Source: Firmicutes bacterium UBA1393
GTDB taxonomy: Bacteria; Bacillota; DTU025
Length of the DNA: 9,472 bases
Direction of reading: 5' to 3'
Assembly: GCA_002305255.1 (NCBI GenBank)
Contig: DBQN01000019.1
Span: forward strand, 202 to 9,673
Shown here: one piece after another, positions 1 through 6,897 of the stretch
How positions within the stretch are numbered: position 1 is the first letter of the stretch
Layout of the letters: the number at the start of each line of letters is the position of its first letter
Translations under genes and position numbers: made by a program
The notes under the pieces: generated by a model
The model's database searches: none
What the model saw: only the letters and a program-made list of their open reading frames with translations
Told to the model about the DNA's origin: nothing

Positions 1-133
1 AAAGGGTGGCGCCCGGCGACTCGCCGTCGTTCAGCCCAGATCCGTCCGACCAGGCTGGTTGCAGAGCCCCAGCTCAAGCGAGTGCGGTTCGCGGGCCCGA
101 TTCGAGGTTGGCGGTGTGACCGGGTGACCCAAG
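1..133. other. Left-edge sequence without a supported gene
   Basis: All three forward frames are open from the window edge and stop at 117-119, 125-127 and 157-159. Any of them could be the tail of a gene to the left, but none gives a recognisable protein. A CCCGATTCGAGG string at 96-107 resembles the core of the repeat that begins just downstream, but it is off the 31-base spacing seen there. I see no RNA gene or clear terminator here. Confidence 0.4.
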
Positions 134-222
134 AGCTTTGCCCCGATTCTCACAGATAGGGCGGGCCTTTATCCCGATTTCGAGAGGAAAGGGCTCTGCT
201 ATCTTGCTAAATCGATGTAAAG
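134..222 (+). repeat. Palindromic dispersed repeat, left copy
   Basis: This element contains two direct sub-units 31 bases apart (CTTTGCCCCGATT from 136 and CTTTATCCCGATT from 167) and one inverted sub-unit at 207-222. The arms at 167-182 and 207-222 are complementary at 12 of 16 positions and enclose 24 bases. Bases 161-220 match the reverse complement of 9371-9430 at 47 of 60 positions without gaps, so the two ends of the window carry the same element in opposite orientation. It lies between genes, as REP, BIME or MITE-like elements do. A short reading frame (128-220) ending YLAKSM-TAA is shared with the other copy, so a decayed or very small coding sequence is the main alternative. No target-site duplication was identified. 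Confidence 0.75.
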
Positions 223-324
223 GTCCGCGCCCACGCCCCGACCCCCGCGCCCCGGGGCCTCCGCTGACCTACGACCTACGCAGTCTCCTCCGCGCCGACC
301 GCCAGCCGCTCGACGAGTGACGAC

Positions 325-410
325 CATGGCACCGCTGGCACGGCCGCCACGACCGGCACCGCCGGCACCGCCGACACAGCCGCCACAGCGGCGACATTCG
401 CCGGCATGCG
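325..410. repeat. GCC/ACC-rich low-complexity tract
   Basis: This stretch is built from degenerate GGCACC, GCCGCC and GCCACA hexamers and is much richer in GC than the genes around it. In one forward frame it would read as an Ala/Thr/Gly repeat (GTAGTA...TADTA), but there is no suitable start and ribosome binding site, so I do not call a gene. The complementary strand of 7311-7390 has a similar composition and shares strings such as ACGGCCGCCAC and ACCGCCGACAC. From 411 to 541 I see nothing further that I can support. Confidence 0.5.
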
Positions 411-541
411 CCCGCGCGGCCTCGACGGCGCGCCGCCGCCCGAGGGGCAACAAGGGTGCTACAGGTGATAGAGACGCGAATCGATCCAACTGAGTCTCCG
501 GTTCCGATCCACACGACAACCGCCGCAGCGACGTACACCAC

Positions 542-569
542 TTGACAAGGCGTGATCGGTAAGCAGAAC
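542..569 (+). promoter_or_regulatory. Candidate promoter for threonine aldolase
   Basis: A perfect TTGACA -35 hexamer lies at 542-547. The best -10 at usual spacing is CAGAAC at 564-569 (16-base spacer), which matches TATAAT at only three positions, so the assignment depends mostly on the -35 box. It sits 22 bases before the ATG of the threonine aldolase gene, implying a leader of about 15 bases or less. Confidence 0.3.
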
Positions 570-591
570 GCGAAAGTGAGGTTCCCTGATC

Positions 592-1632
592 ATGAGAAGA
601 ATAGAGCTAAGGAGTGACACCTTCACTCTTCCGACGAATGAGATGCGTCAGGCCATGTTCGAGGCAGAAGTTGGCGACGATGTTTGGGGGGAGGACCCCA
701 CTGTCAAGCGCCTCGAAGAGCTGGCAGCCAGAAAGGTCGGCAAGGAGGCTGCGCTGTTCGTTCCCTCTGGCACCATGGGGAACCTGCTCTCTGTGATGAC
801 CCACTGCCGCAGGGGCGATGAGGTCGTGATGGAGTCCGAGTGCCATCTCTACTACTACGAGGCCGGCGGCATGTCGGCCGTGGCCGGGGCCATCCCGCGC
901 CTGGTCTCGTCGGAGAACGGCGTGATGTGCCCTGACGACGTCAAGCGCGCCATCAGGGAGTCTAACATCCACTACGCGCCTCCAACCCTGCTCGAAGTGG
1001 AGAACACACACAACAGGGGAGGCGGCACAGTTACCGACATCGCGACCCTGTCGGCCCTGGAGGGCATCGCGCGCGAGCGCGGCATGAGAATTCACATGGA
1101 CGGGGCTAGGGTGTTCCACGCCGCTCACTACCTCGGCGTTCCTGTTACAGAGATCACCGCTCACGTTGACTCCATCATGTTCTGCCTGTCAAAGGGGCTG
1201 TCGGCGCCTGTGGGCTCAATCCTCGCGGGCACCGAGGAGTTCATCTCGCGGGCACGCCGCAACCGCAAGATCCTGGGCGGAGGCATGCGGCAGGCCGGGG
1301 TCCTGGCTGCGGCAGGAATAGTGGCTCTGGAGCAGATGGTAGACAGACTGGTTGATGATCACGCCACTGCGAGACGGCTGGCCGAAGGGCTGAGCCAGAT
1401 ACCCGGCATTTCGGTGAACATGCGTACAGTGCAAACCAACATAGTCGGTTTCGATATCAGTGGCCTTGGCATGACATCGTCGCAGTTTGCTGCCGCCGTG
1501 GCCGAGCAGGGTGTGCATTTCAGCACCATGCCGCCACATGGCATCCGCGCCGTTACCAACAGACACGTCAGCATGGAAGACATGGATTTCGCAGTGGAGA
1601 CCATCAAAGAGCTGGCCGCATCTGTCAGGTAG
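592..1632 (+). CDS. ltaE: Low-specificity L-threonine aldolase
   Basis: This PLP enzyme of fold type I cleaves L-threonine or L-allo-threonine to glycine and acetaldehyde in the cytoplasm. At 346 residues it has the normal family length. The N-terminus carries the family signature RSDTFTLPT (7-15) and a GDDVWGEDPTV motif (28-38). H85 in ECHLYYYEAGG is the stacking histidine expected above PLP. ENTHN (137-141), HMDGAR with D170 and R173, and the SKG motif with K201 as the Schiff-base lysine complete the active site. All key residues are intact. The ATG is preceded by AGTGAGGT at a workable distance (10 bases after GAGG). A TetR-type regulator follows after 44 bases and may be in the same transcript. 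The degree of threonine versus allo-threonine preference cannot be read from the sequence. Confidence 0.93.
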   Translation: MRRIELRSDTFTLPTNEMRQAMFEAEVGDDVWGEDPTVKRLEELAARKVGKEAALFVPSGTMGNLLSVMTHCRRGDEVVMESECHLYYYEAGGMSAVAGAIPRLVSSENGVMCPDDVKRAIRESNIHYAPPTLLEVENTHNRGGGTVTDIATLSALEGIARERGMRIHMDGARVFHAAHYLGVPVTEITAHVDSIMFCLSKGLSAPVGSILAGTEEFISRARRNRKILGGGMRQAGVLAAAGIVALEQMVDRLVDDHATARRLAEGLSQIPGISVNMRTVQTNIVGFDISGLGMTSSQFAAAVAEQGVHFSTMPPHGIRAVTNRHVSMEDMDFAVETIKELAASVR

Positions 1633-1676
1633 ACCAGACCGACTACTATCGTCATTGGTCTCATGGAGGTGATCGC

Positions 1677-2291
1677 ATGGCGTCCTCTCCGGTGGCGTCT
1701 TCCGACGACAAACGGGCCCTGATACTGGAAGCAGCACTTCGAGTTTTCGCAGAGAGCGGGTTCCACACATCCACCGTAGACAAGGTCGCCGAAGTGGCAG
1801 GCATCGCAAAGGGCACCGTCTACCTCTACTTTCACAGCAAGAACGAACTGATGGATGAGCTCGTGTCGGGCAGAATCGCCCGGCTCACGTCTCTCGTTGA
1901 GGAGGCCACTGCCCAGTCCGTCGACGAGCTCACCGGCGAGGCGGTGCTCGCCGCGCTCGCGGGCATTGTCAAGGCCCATTTCGCCTTTTACAGCACGGAG
2001 CGGCAGTTCCTGACGTTCCTGGCCGGCCAGATCGGAATGCTCGGGCCCAACCTGAGCACGGCGGTGCTAGACGGCACCCAGTTGCTCACGGCGCGAGTTG
2101 AGACCATGCTCGAGCAGGCCATGGCAATGGGCAAGGTGAGACGGGCAACCGATGCCAGAACCATGGCCTTCGCCCTCATGGGCATGGTGCATGCCGTGGC
2201 CTACACGTGGCTGATGGACCCTGAACCCAGCTCGGTAGATGACATAAGCGCCGAGGTATTCGACATGTTCATGGCAGGCGTGCGGGCTTGA
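1677..2291 (+). CDS. TetR/AcrR-family transcriptional regulator
   Basis: This is a one-domain DNA-binding regulator of 204 residues, a typical TetR length. The N-terminal helix-turn-helix is clear: helix 1 at about 13-27 (ALILEAALRVFAESG), then TSTVDKVAEVAGIAKGTVYLYFHSK at 31-55, including the family-typical GTVYLYF. The C-terminal two-thirds is the variable ligand-binding and dimerisation region, mostly helical, and its ligand cannot be inferred. GGAGGTGAT at 1665-1673 precedes the ATG at 1677. It lies 44 bases after the threonine aldolase and 238 bases before glycerol kinase on the same strand, so it could regulate either unit or an unlinked target. TetR proteins usually repress nearby genes, but no convincing palindromic operator is visible beside it. 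Confidence 0.92.
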   Translation: MASSPVASSDDKRALILEAALRVFAESGFHTSTVDKVAEVAGIAKGTVYLYFHSKNELMDELVSGRIARLTSLVEEATAQSVDELTGEAVLAALAGIVKAHFAFYSTERQFLTFLAGQIGMLGPNLSTAVLDGTQLLTARVETMLEQAMAMGKVRRATDARTMAFALMGMVHAVAYTWLMDPEPSSVDDISAEVFDMFMAGVRA

Positions 2292-2332
2292 TCCACATTT
2301 CGCCCGACTCAGTCCCGCCCTACTCCATCGGA

Positions 2333-2367
2333 TTGGGCTGGCACGCATCGTCTCTGTATGCTATGAT
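2333..2367 (+). promoter_or_regulatory. Candidate promoter of the glycerol operon
   Basis: Two overlapping sigma-70-type promoters can be drawn: TTGGGC (2333-2338) with TATGCT (2357-2362), and CTGGCA (2338-2343) with TATGAT (2362-2367). Both have 18-base spacers and five of six matches at the -10. Transcription would begin near 2370-2375, giving a leader of about 155 bases before glycerol kinase. A direct repeat CACAGGTA occurs at 2373-2380 and 2382-2389, at the expected start site, and could be an operator. Confidence 0.45.
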
Positions 2368-2438
2368 GAATCCACAGGTATCACAGGTAAGGCCACATGG
2401 CTTCATATATGAGGACGGAGATTTGGAGAGTCCTGCCG

Positions 2439-2461
2439 CCGGCGGAACGCGGGTTCGCCGG
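2439..2461 (+). promoter_or_regulatory. Leader hairpin upstream of glycerol kinase
   Basis: CCGGC, a bulged G, and GAAC pair with GTTCGCCGG across a GCGG loop, giving nine GC-rich base pairs with one bulge. Ten bases after the stem is a TTTACTTTAT run (2471-2480). The leader is about 155 bases long, far more than needed for a ribosome binding site. Glycerol genes in Bacillus are controlled by GlpP antitermination in such leaders, so an attenuator is a reasonable idea here. I recognise no known riboswitch consensus, and no glpP gene is in the window. The T-run is weak and interrupted, so this is not a standard terminator. Confidence 0.4.
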
Positions 2462-2529
2462 AGGGAGGGCTTTACTTTATGCCTGGGAACTAGATAGCGT
2501 TTGCCGAATGAAGCAAGGAGGTGCGTTCG

Positions 2530-4035
2530 ATGGCGAAGTGCGTGCTGGCGCTCGATCAGGGCACGACGAGCTCACGCGCGGTTCTATTCGATGACAGGGG
2601 CAGCATGCTCTCCATGGCCGGTTCGGAGTTCACCCAGATCTACCCGCGGCCAGGCTGGGTCGAGCACGACCCTGTTGAGATCTGGCAGACTCAGCTGGAC
2701 GCCATCCGCGCGGTGCTGCGCGAGGCTGATGTGGACGCGAAGGACATCGCGGGAATCGGTATCACCAATCAGCGCGAGACCACCATCCTGTGGGAACGGT
2801 CGACAGGCCGCCCTGTCGCCAACGCCATCGTGTGGCAGTGCCGCCGCACCGCGGGCATGTGCGACGAGCTTCGCGCTGCAGGCGACGCCGCGGACATCAC
2901 CGCTCGTACCGGGCTCGTGGTGGACGCCTACTTCTCCGGCACCAAGGTCAAGTGGCTGCTCGACAACGTAAGCGGCCTCGCCGACGCGGCCCGCCGCGGT
3001 GAGGTGCTCTTCGGCACGGTCGACAGCTGGCTGATCTGGAGTCTGACAGGCGGCCTCGTGCACGCCACCGACGTCAGCAACGCCTCCCGCACGATGCTCT
3101 TCAACATCCACACCATGGACTGGGACGATGACATCCTGCGCCTGCTCGGGATACCCAGGTGCATGCTGCCGCAAGTTGTTGCCTCAAGCGGCGTCGTGGG
3201 TCACACTGATGCGGCGCTGTTCGGCCTTGAGCTGCCGATCGCAGGTGTGGCCGGCGATCAGCAGGCCGCCCTGTTCGGACAGGCTTGCTTCGACCCCGGA
3301 ACGGTGAAGAACACCTACGGCACAGGGTGCTTCATGCTGATGAACACCGGCAGTCGGGCCGTGTCATCGAAGAACAACCTGCTCACGACGGTGGCGTGGA
3401 AGGTCGGCGATGAGGTGGAGTACGCCCTCGAGGGCAGCGTGTTCGTGGCCGGTGCTGTGGTGCAGTGGCTTCGTGACGGCCTGAGGATCATCGACAACTC
3501 GACGGAGTCGGAGGCGTATGCCTCGCGCGTCGACGACACAGGCGGCGTATACCTGGTGCCCGCGTTCACTGGTCTGGGTGCGCCCTACTGGGACGCTTAC
3601 GCTCGCGGCACCATTGTTGGCCTGACCAGGGGAACCGGGCGCGAGCACGTCGTGCGCGCGGCCCTCGAGAGCATCGCCTATCAGACCCGCGACGTTCTCG
3701 ACGCCATGTGTGCCGACAGCGGCATCGCCCTGCGTGACCTGCGCGTCGACGGCGGGGCGACACAGAACGACTTCCTGATGCAGTTCCAATCCGACATACT
3801 CGGTGTCACAGTGCGGCGACCTGAGGTGATCCAGACGACAGCCCTCGGAGCGGCATACCTGGCCGGGCTGGGCGTTGGCGTCTGGCAAGGCAAGCGCGAA
3901 ATTTCGGCGCTCTGGAAGCAAGACCGTGAGTTCACGCCGCATATGGGCGAGGAGCGGCGCAGCAGGCTCTATGCCGGGTGGCGCAGGGCTGTCAAGCGGG
4001 CGACGGCTTGGGAGCAGTCTGACACAGCACAGTGA
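2530..4035 (+). CDS. glpK: Glycerol kinase
   Basis: This enzyme phosphorylates glycerol with ATP to sn-glycerol 3-phosphate, the committing step of glycerol use. It is a cytoplasmic FGGY-family kinase of 501 residues, the usual length. The N-terminal ATP loop is LALDQGTTSSRA (6-17). NQRE (80-83) and W-containing substrate-pocket segments follow. FGGY signature 1 is YFSGTKVKWLLDN (134-146), the catalytic Asp is D243 in AGDQQAALFGQ, TYGTG (262-266) is intact, and signature 2 spans about 360-385. An in-frame GTG lies at 2521, but it falls inside the AAGGAGGTG ribosome binding site (2515-2523), so ATG 2530 is the start. It heads a block of dehydrogenase genes. The activation-loop histidine phosphorylated by the PTS in many Firmicutes kinases seems absent (HTDAALFG at this site). 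Confidence 0.97.
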   Translation: MAKCVLALDQGTTSSRAVLFDDRGSMLSMAGSEFTQIYPRPGWVEHDPVEIWQTQLDAIRAVLREADVDAKDIAGIGITNQRETTILWERSTGRPVANAIVWQCRRTAGMCDELRAAGDAADITARTGLVVDAYFSGTKVKWLLDNVSGLADAARRGEVLFGTVDSWLIWSLTGGLVHATDVSNASRTMLFNIHTMDWDDDILRLLGIPRCMLPQVVASSGVVGHTDAALFGLELPIAGVAGDQQAALFGQACFDPGTVKNTYGTGCFMLMNTGSRAVSSKNNLLTTVAWKVGDEVEYALEGSVFVAGAVVQWLRDGLRIIDNSTESEAYASRVDDTGGVYLVPAFTGLGAPYWDAYARGTIVGLTRGTGREHVVRAALESIAYQTRDVLDAMCADSGIALRDLRVDGGATQNDFLMQFQSDILGVTVRRPEVIQTTALGAAYLAGLGVGVWQGKREISALWKQDREFTPHMGEERRSRLYAGWRRAVKRATAWEQSDTAQ

Positions 4036-4064
4036 GGACAAAGCGACGAGGGGGTAGGTCTCAG

Positions 4065-5588
4065 TTGAATAGACGCACTATTAGGACGGACGTCGTCGTC
4101 ATCGGCGCCGGTGTCGTGGGAACCGGTATCGCACGGGAGCTTTCCCGATACGACGTAGACGTGGTGCTCGTCGAGCGCGAGGCCGACGTTGCATGGGGAA
4201 CCACAAAGGCCAACACAGCGCTTGTGCACGCAGGCTACGATGCCGATCCGGGCACCAACAAGGCGCGGTTCAACGTTGCCGGAAACGCCATGTATCCCAG
4301 GATCACACAGGAACTCGGAGTTATGTATAAGAACACGGGCACCCTCGTGGTGGCCACGGCTCCTGACCAGGTGCCCCACTTGAACGAGCTGCTAGAGCGC
4401 GGCAAGGCCAATGGCGTTCCGGGGCTGGAGATCATCGGGCGCGAGAGAATCGTGGAACTGGAGCCGTTCATCTCGTCTGATGCCATCGCAGCGCTGTGGG
4501 CGCCCACCGGCGGCATCACCAGCCCATGGGAGCTGGCCATCGCCTACGCAGAGAACGCCGTCGATAACGGCGTGACAATACTGCTGTCTTCGCCGGTTAC
4601 TGCAATCGACGTTGAAGGCGGGCGTGCCGTGCGCGTGCACACTCCCGACACAACCATCGATACGCAGTTTGTTGTCAATGCGGCCGGCCTGTTCGCCGAC
4701 GAGATCGCCGGCATGGTGGGAGCACGCGACTTCAACATCGTGCCGCGCAAAGGCGAGTACTACCTGCTCGACAAGAGGGCCGGGCACCTTGCCCGCCATC
4801 CGCTGTTCCCGGTGCCCACGGCGTTCTCAAAAGGCATCGTCGTTACGCCCACGGTAGACGGCAACTTGCTCGTAGGACCCAACTCGCAGGTCGTCGAGGG
4901 CACGTCGGATCTGGATACTACGGCCGCCGGTCTCGATGAAGTGATCACGGGAGCACGCAGGCTGGTGCCGTCTATACCATTGAGAGACAACATCACCAAC
5001 TTCGCAGGGCTCAGGGCGACTGCACAGCCGTCTGGCGATTTCGTTATCGGCCCCGCAAATGGAGTGCCCAACTTCATCAACGCGGCAGGCATTCAGTCTC
5101 CCGGACTGACGGCCGCTCCTGCCATCGCCCTCGAGATCGTCAACCTGCTGGGCGAGGCCGGGCTGAAGCTAGTCGAGAAGCCTGACTTCAATCCTATTCG
5201 GCCGCGTCCAGCCAGGTTTGAGGAGATGGACGATGACCAGCGCTCGGCGGCTGCAGCCCGCGATTCGAGGTGGGGCCACATCATCTGCAGGTGCGAGAGT
5301 GTCACTGAGGGCGAGATCGTCGAGGCGCTGCACCGCAGCGTCCCATGCACCACACTGGATGGAATCAAGTTCCGAACCAGGGCCGGCGCAGGCAGATGTC
5401 AGGGCGGCTTCTGCGGCCCGCGGGTGGTGGCCATCATCGCTCGCGAACTCGGCATCTCGCCCGACGCCGTGACCAAGAAGGGCGGGACCTCCAGAGTGCT
5501 GGTGGGGCCGGGCAAGCAGCAGTGTAGTTGTTCGTGCGGCAAGTGCGCCGATGAAGGGCACGTGGGGGAGGGTGAGACACATGCGTAA
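4065..5588 (+). CDS. GlpA-like FAD-dependent glycerol-3-phosphate dehydrogenase with BFD-type [2Fe-2S] domain
   Basis: This flavoprotein probably oxidises glycerol 3-phosphate to dihydroxyacetone phosphate. From the TTG start it is 507 residues. The DAO-type FAD domain opens with VVVIGAGVVGTGIARELS and a glutamate-ended second strand (VLVERE). A FAD-contact region follows near residue 325 (FAGLRAT), with NAAGIQSPGL about 15 residues later. A C-terminal BFD-like [2Fe-2S] domain has C408, C410, C445 and C450 (CRC ... RCQGGFC). The last 25 residues add a second cluster, CSCSCGKC (C487, C489, C491, C494). I prefer TTG 4065 because GAGGGGGT lies ten bases upstream. A GTG at 4032, overlapping the glpK stop, would add 11 basic residues but has only a distant GGAG. 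The gene overlaps the next by eight bases. Related DAO/BFD proteins of the L-2-hydroxyglutarate oxidase group are an alternative, but the glpK neighbour favours glycerol 3-phosphate. Confidence 0.88.
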   Translation: MNRRTIRTDVVVIGAGVVGTGIARELSRYDVDVVLVEREADVAWGTTKANTALVHAGYDADPGTNKARFNVAGNAMYPRITQELGVMYKNTGTLVVATAPDQVPHLNELLERGKANGVPGLEIIGRERIVELEPFISSDAIAALWAPTGGITSPWELAIAYAENAVDNGVTILLSSPVTAIDVEGGRAVRVHTPDTTIDTQFVVNAAGLFADEIAGMVGARDFNIVPRKGEYYLLDKRAGHLARHPLFPVPTAFSKGIVVTPTVDGNLLVGPNSQVVEGTSDLDTTAAGLDEVITGARRLVPSIPLRDNITNFAGLRATAQPSGDFVIGPANGVPNFINAAGIQSPGLTAAPAIALEIVNLLGEAGLKLVEKPDFNPIRPRPARFEEMDDDQRSAAAARDSRWGHIICRCESVTEGEIVEALHRSVPCTTLDGIKFRTRAGAGRCQGGFCGPRVVAIIARELGISPDAVTKKGGTSRVLVGPGKQQCSCSCGKCADEGHVGEGETHA

Positions 5589-6897
5589 GATCGAGTGCGA
5601 TGTGGCAGTGATCGGGGCGGGCCCAGCCGGTCTGGCGGCAGCGGCTAAGGCCAAAGAGCAGGGTGCGCAGCGCGTGCTATTGATGGATCGAGACCGCGAA
5701 CTCGGAGGCATCCTCAACCAGTGCATCCATAACGGGTTCGGCCTGCAGCTCCTGGCTGAAGAGATGACCGGTCCACAATATGCAGAGTACTTCATAGAGG
5801 AAGCGAAGAAGGCCGGTGTGGAGATGATGCTCCACACGATGGTGCTGAATGTGGGGGCCGACCGCAAGATCCACGCCATCAACGAACACGAAGGCCTCAT
5901 GGAGATCCAGGCCAAAGCTGTCGTCATGGCCATGGGCGCGAGGGAACGCAACCGGGGCGGCGTCGTCATTCCCGGCGCGCGGCCTGCCGGCGTGTTCACC
6001 GCGGGCGCGGCCCAAAGGTATGTGAATATGGAAGGCTACATGCCCGGCAAGCGCGTGGTAGTGTTGGGGTCAGGCGATATCGGTCTCATCATGGCCAGGC
6101 GCATGACCTGGGAGGGAGCCAAGGTCGAGGCGGTGCTAGAGATAATGCCGTTCCCGTCAGGGTTGACCCGCAACATAGTCCAGTGCCTTGAAGACCAGGG
6201 CATTCCCCTCTATCTGGGCCACACGGTGACTCGGGTTCACGGCAAAGACCGCGTCGAGGCGGTAACGGTGTCGAAGGTCGGGGCGGATTTCAGGCCCATA
6301 CCGGGCACTGAGTGGGTGATCCCGTGCGATACGCTGCTGCTGTCGATAGGTCTGATACCAGAGAACGAGCTTACCCTGGAGGCGGGCGGGAAGCTGGACT
6401 CCGTCACCAACGGTCCTGTCGTCGACGATGAGATGAGCACCAGCATCCCCGGGGTGTTCGCCTGTGGAAACGTGGTGCACATACATGACCTGGTCGACAA
6501 CGTTACGCGCGAGGCCTGGGCGGCAGGCGAGGGCGCGGCGCGGTTCGTCACGGGAAGGCAGCCGTCGGGCCAGACCATTTCGACTGCTGCCGGCGAAGGC
6601 ATCCGCTACGTCGTGCCCCAGATCGTGCACACTGACAACCTTGAGGCGCGCGATGTGCGCCTGTCGATGCGGGTGACCGCGCCGGCGGATAGGGTCAGGG
6701 TAGAGGCAGTGCTGGAAGACGAGGTCGTGTACAGCAAGGCCGAGCGCGTGGTGCGCCCCGCTGAGATGGTGGCGCTGACGATCCCGAAGGGCACCGTCAG
6801 TCGCGAAGCGGCCCAGGCGGCCGCTGCCGCCGGTCACAAGCTCGTCGTGAGAGTGACGAAGCGCGACACCGCCGCACAAGGAGGAAACAAGTCATGA
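5581..6897 (+). CDS. NAD(P)/FAD-dependent oxidoreductase, partner subunit
   Basis: This 438-residue protein has the two-dinucleotide-fold plan of the pyridine nucleotide-disulfide oxidoreductase superfamily. It has an N-terminal FAD fold (VAVIGAGPAGLAAAAKA, 8-24), a central second fold (VVVLGSGDIGLIMARRM, 159-175) and a third FAD motif (GVFACGNVVHIHDLVD, 291-306). The GGILNQCIHNGFG segment (42-54) is typical of subunits that partner BFD-fused dehydrogenases. It lacks the CxxxxC redox disulfide of true disulfide reductases. In this setting it probably takes electrons from the upstream dehydrogenase and passes them to NAD(P) or another soluble acceptor. ATG 5581 has GGGGGAGG just upstream and overlaps the previous stop by eight bases, which suggests translational coupling. 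It also overlaps the next gene by four bases (ATGA). The electron acceptor is inferred, not visible. Confidence 0.88.
   Translation: MRKIECDVAVIGAGPAGLAAAAKAKEQGAQRVLLMDRDRELGGILNQCIHNGFGLQLLAEEMTGPQYAEYFIEEAKKAGVEMMLHTMVLNVGADRKIHAINEHEGLMEIQAKAVVMAMGARERNRGGVVIPGARPAGVFTAGAAQRYVNMEGYMPGKRVVVLGSGDIGLIMARRMTWEGAKVEAVLEIMPFPSGLTRNIVQCLEDQGIPLYLGHTVTRVHGKDRVEAVTVSKVGADFRPIPGTEWVIPCDTLLLSIGLIPENELTLEAGGKLDSVTNGPVVDDEMSTSIPGVFACGNVVHIHDLVDNVTREAWAAGEGAARFVTGRQPSGQTISTAAGEGIRYVVPQIVHTDNLEARDVRLSMRVTAPADRVRVEAVLEDEVVYSKAERVVRPAEMVALTIPKGTVSREAAQAAAAAGHKLVVRVTKRDTAAQGGNKS

Noticed and set aside
138..320. Forward 60-codon frame starting TTG
   Set aside because: It runs through the palindromic repeat in a frame different from the one shared by both copies, has no ribosome binding site and gives an Arg/Pro-rich product typical of GC-rich non-coding DNA.
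199..541. Overlapping minus-strand frames opposite the GC-rich gap
   Set aside because: The products are low-complexity Arg/Gly/Ala strings with no start signals. Long frames are expected by chance in such GC-rich repeats.
1631..1661. AGACCA/TGGTCT dyad between the threonine aldolase and TetR genes as an operator
   Set aside because: Only six bases per arm with a 19-base centre and poor symmetry inside, which is not distinguishable from chance.
2288..2497. Possible small protein between the TetR gene and glycerol kinase
   Set aside because: It starts at a TTG inside the end of the TetR gene without a ribosome binding site and runs through the predicted promoter and leader hairpin.
2397..2594. 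Possible leader peptide or upstream gene overlapping glpK
   Set aside because: There is no good ribosome binding site before its ATG, and it continues into glpK in another frame. A short leader peptide cannot be excluded but is not supported.
3364..4041. Long minus-strand frame of 225 codons opposite glycerol kinase
   Set aside because: It is antisense to a gene with intact catalytic motifs and has no recognisable motif of its own, so it is a shadow of GC-rich codon use.
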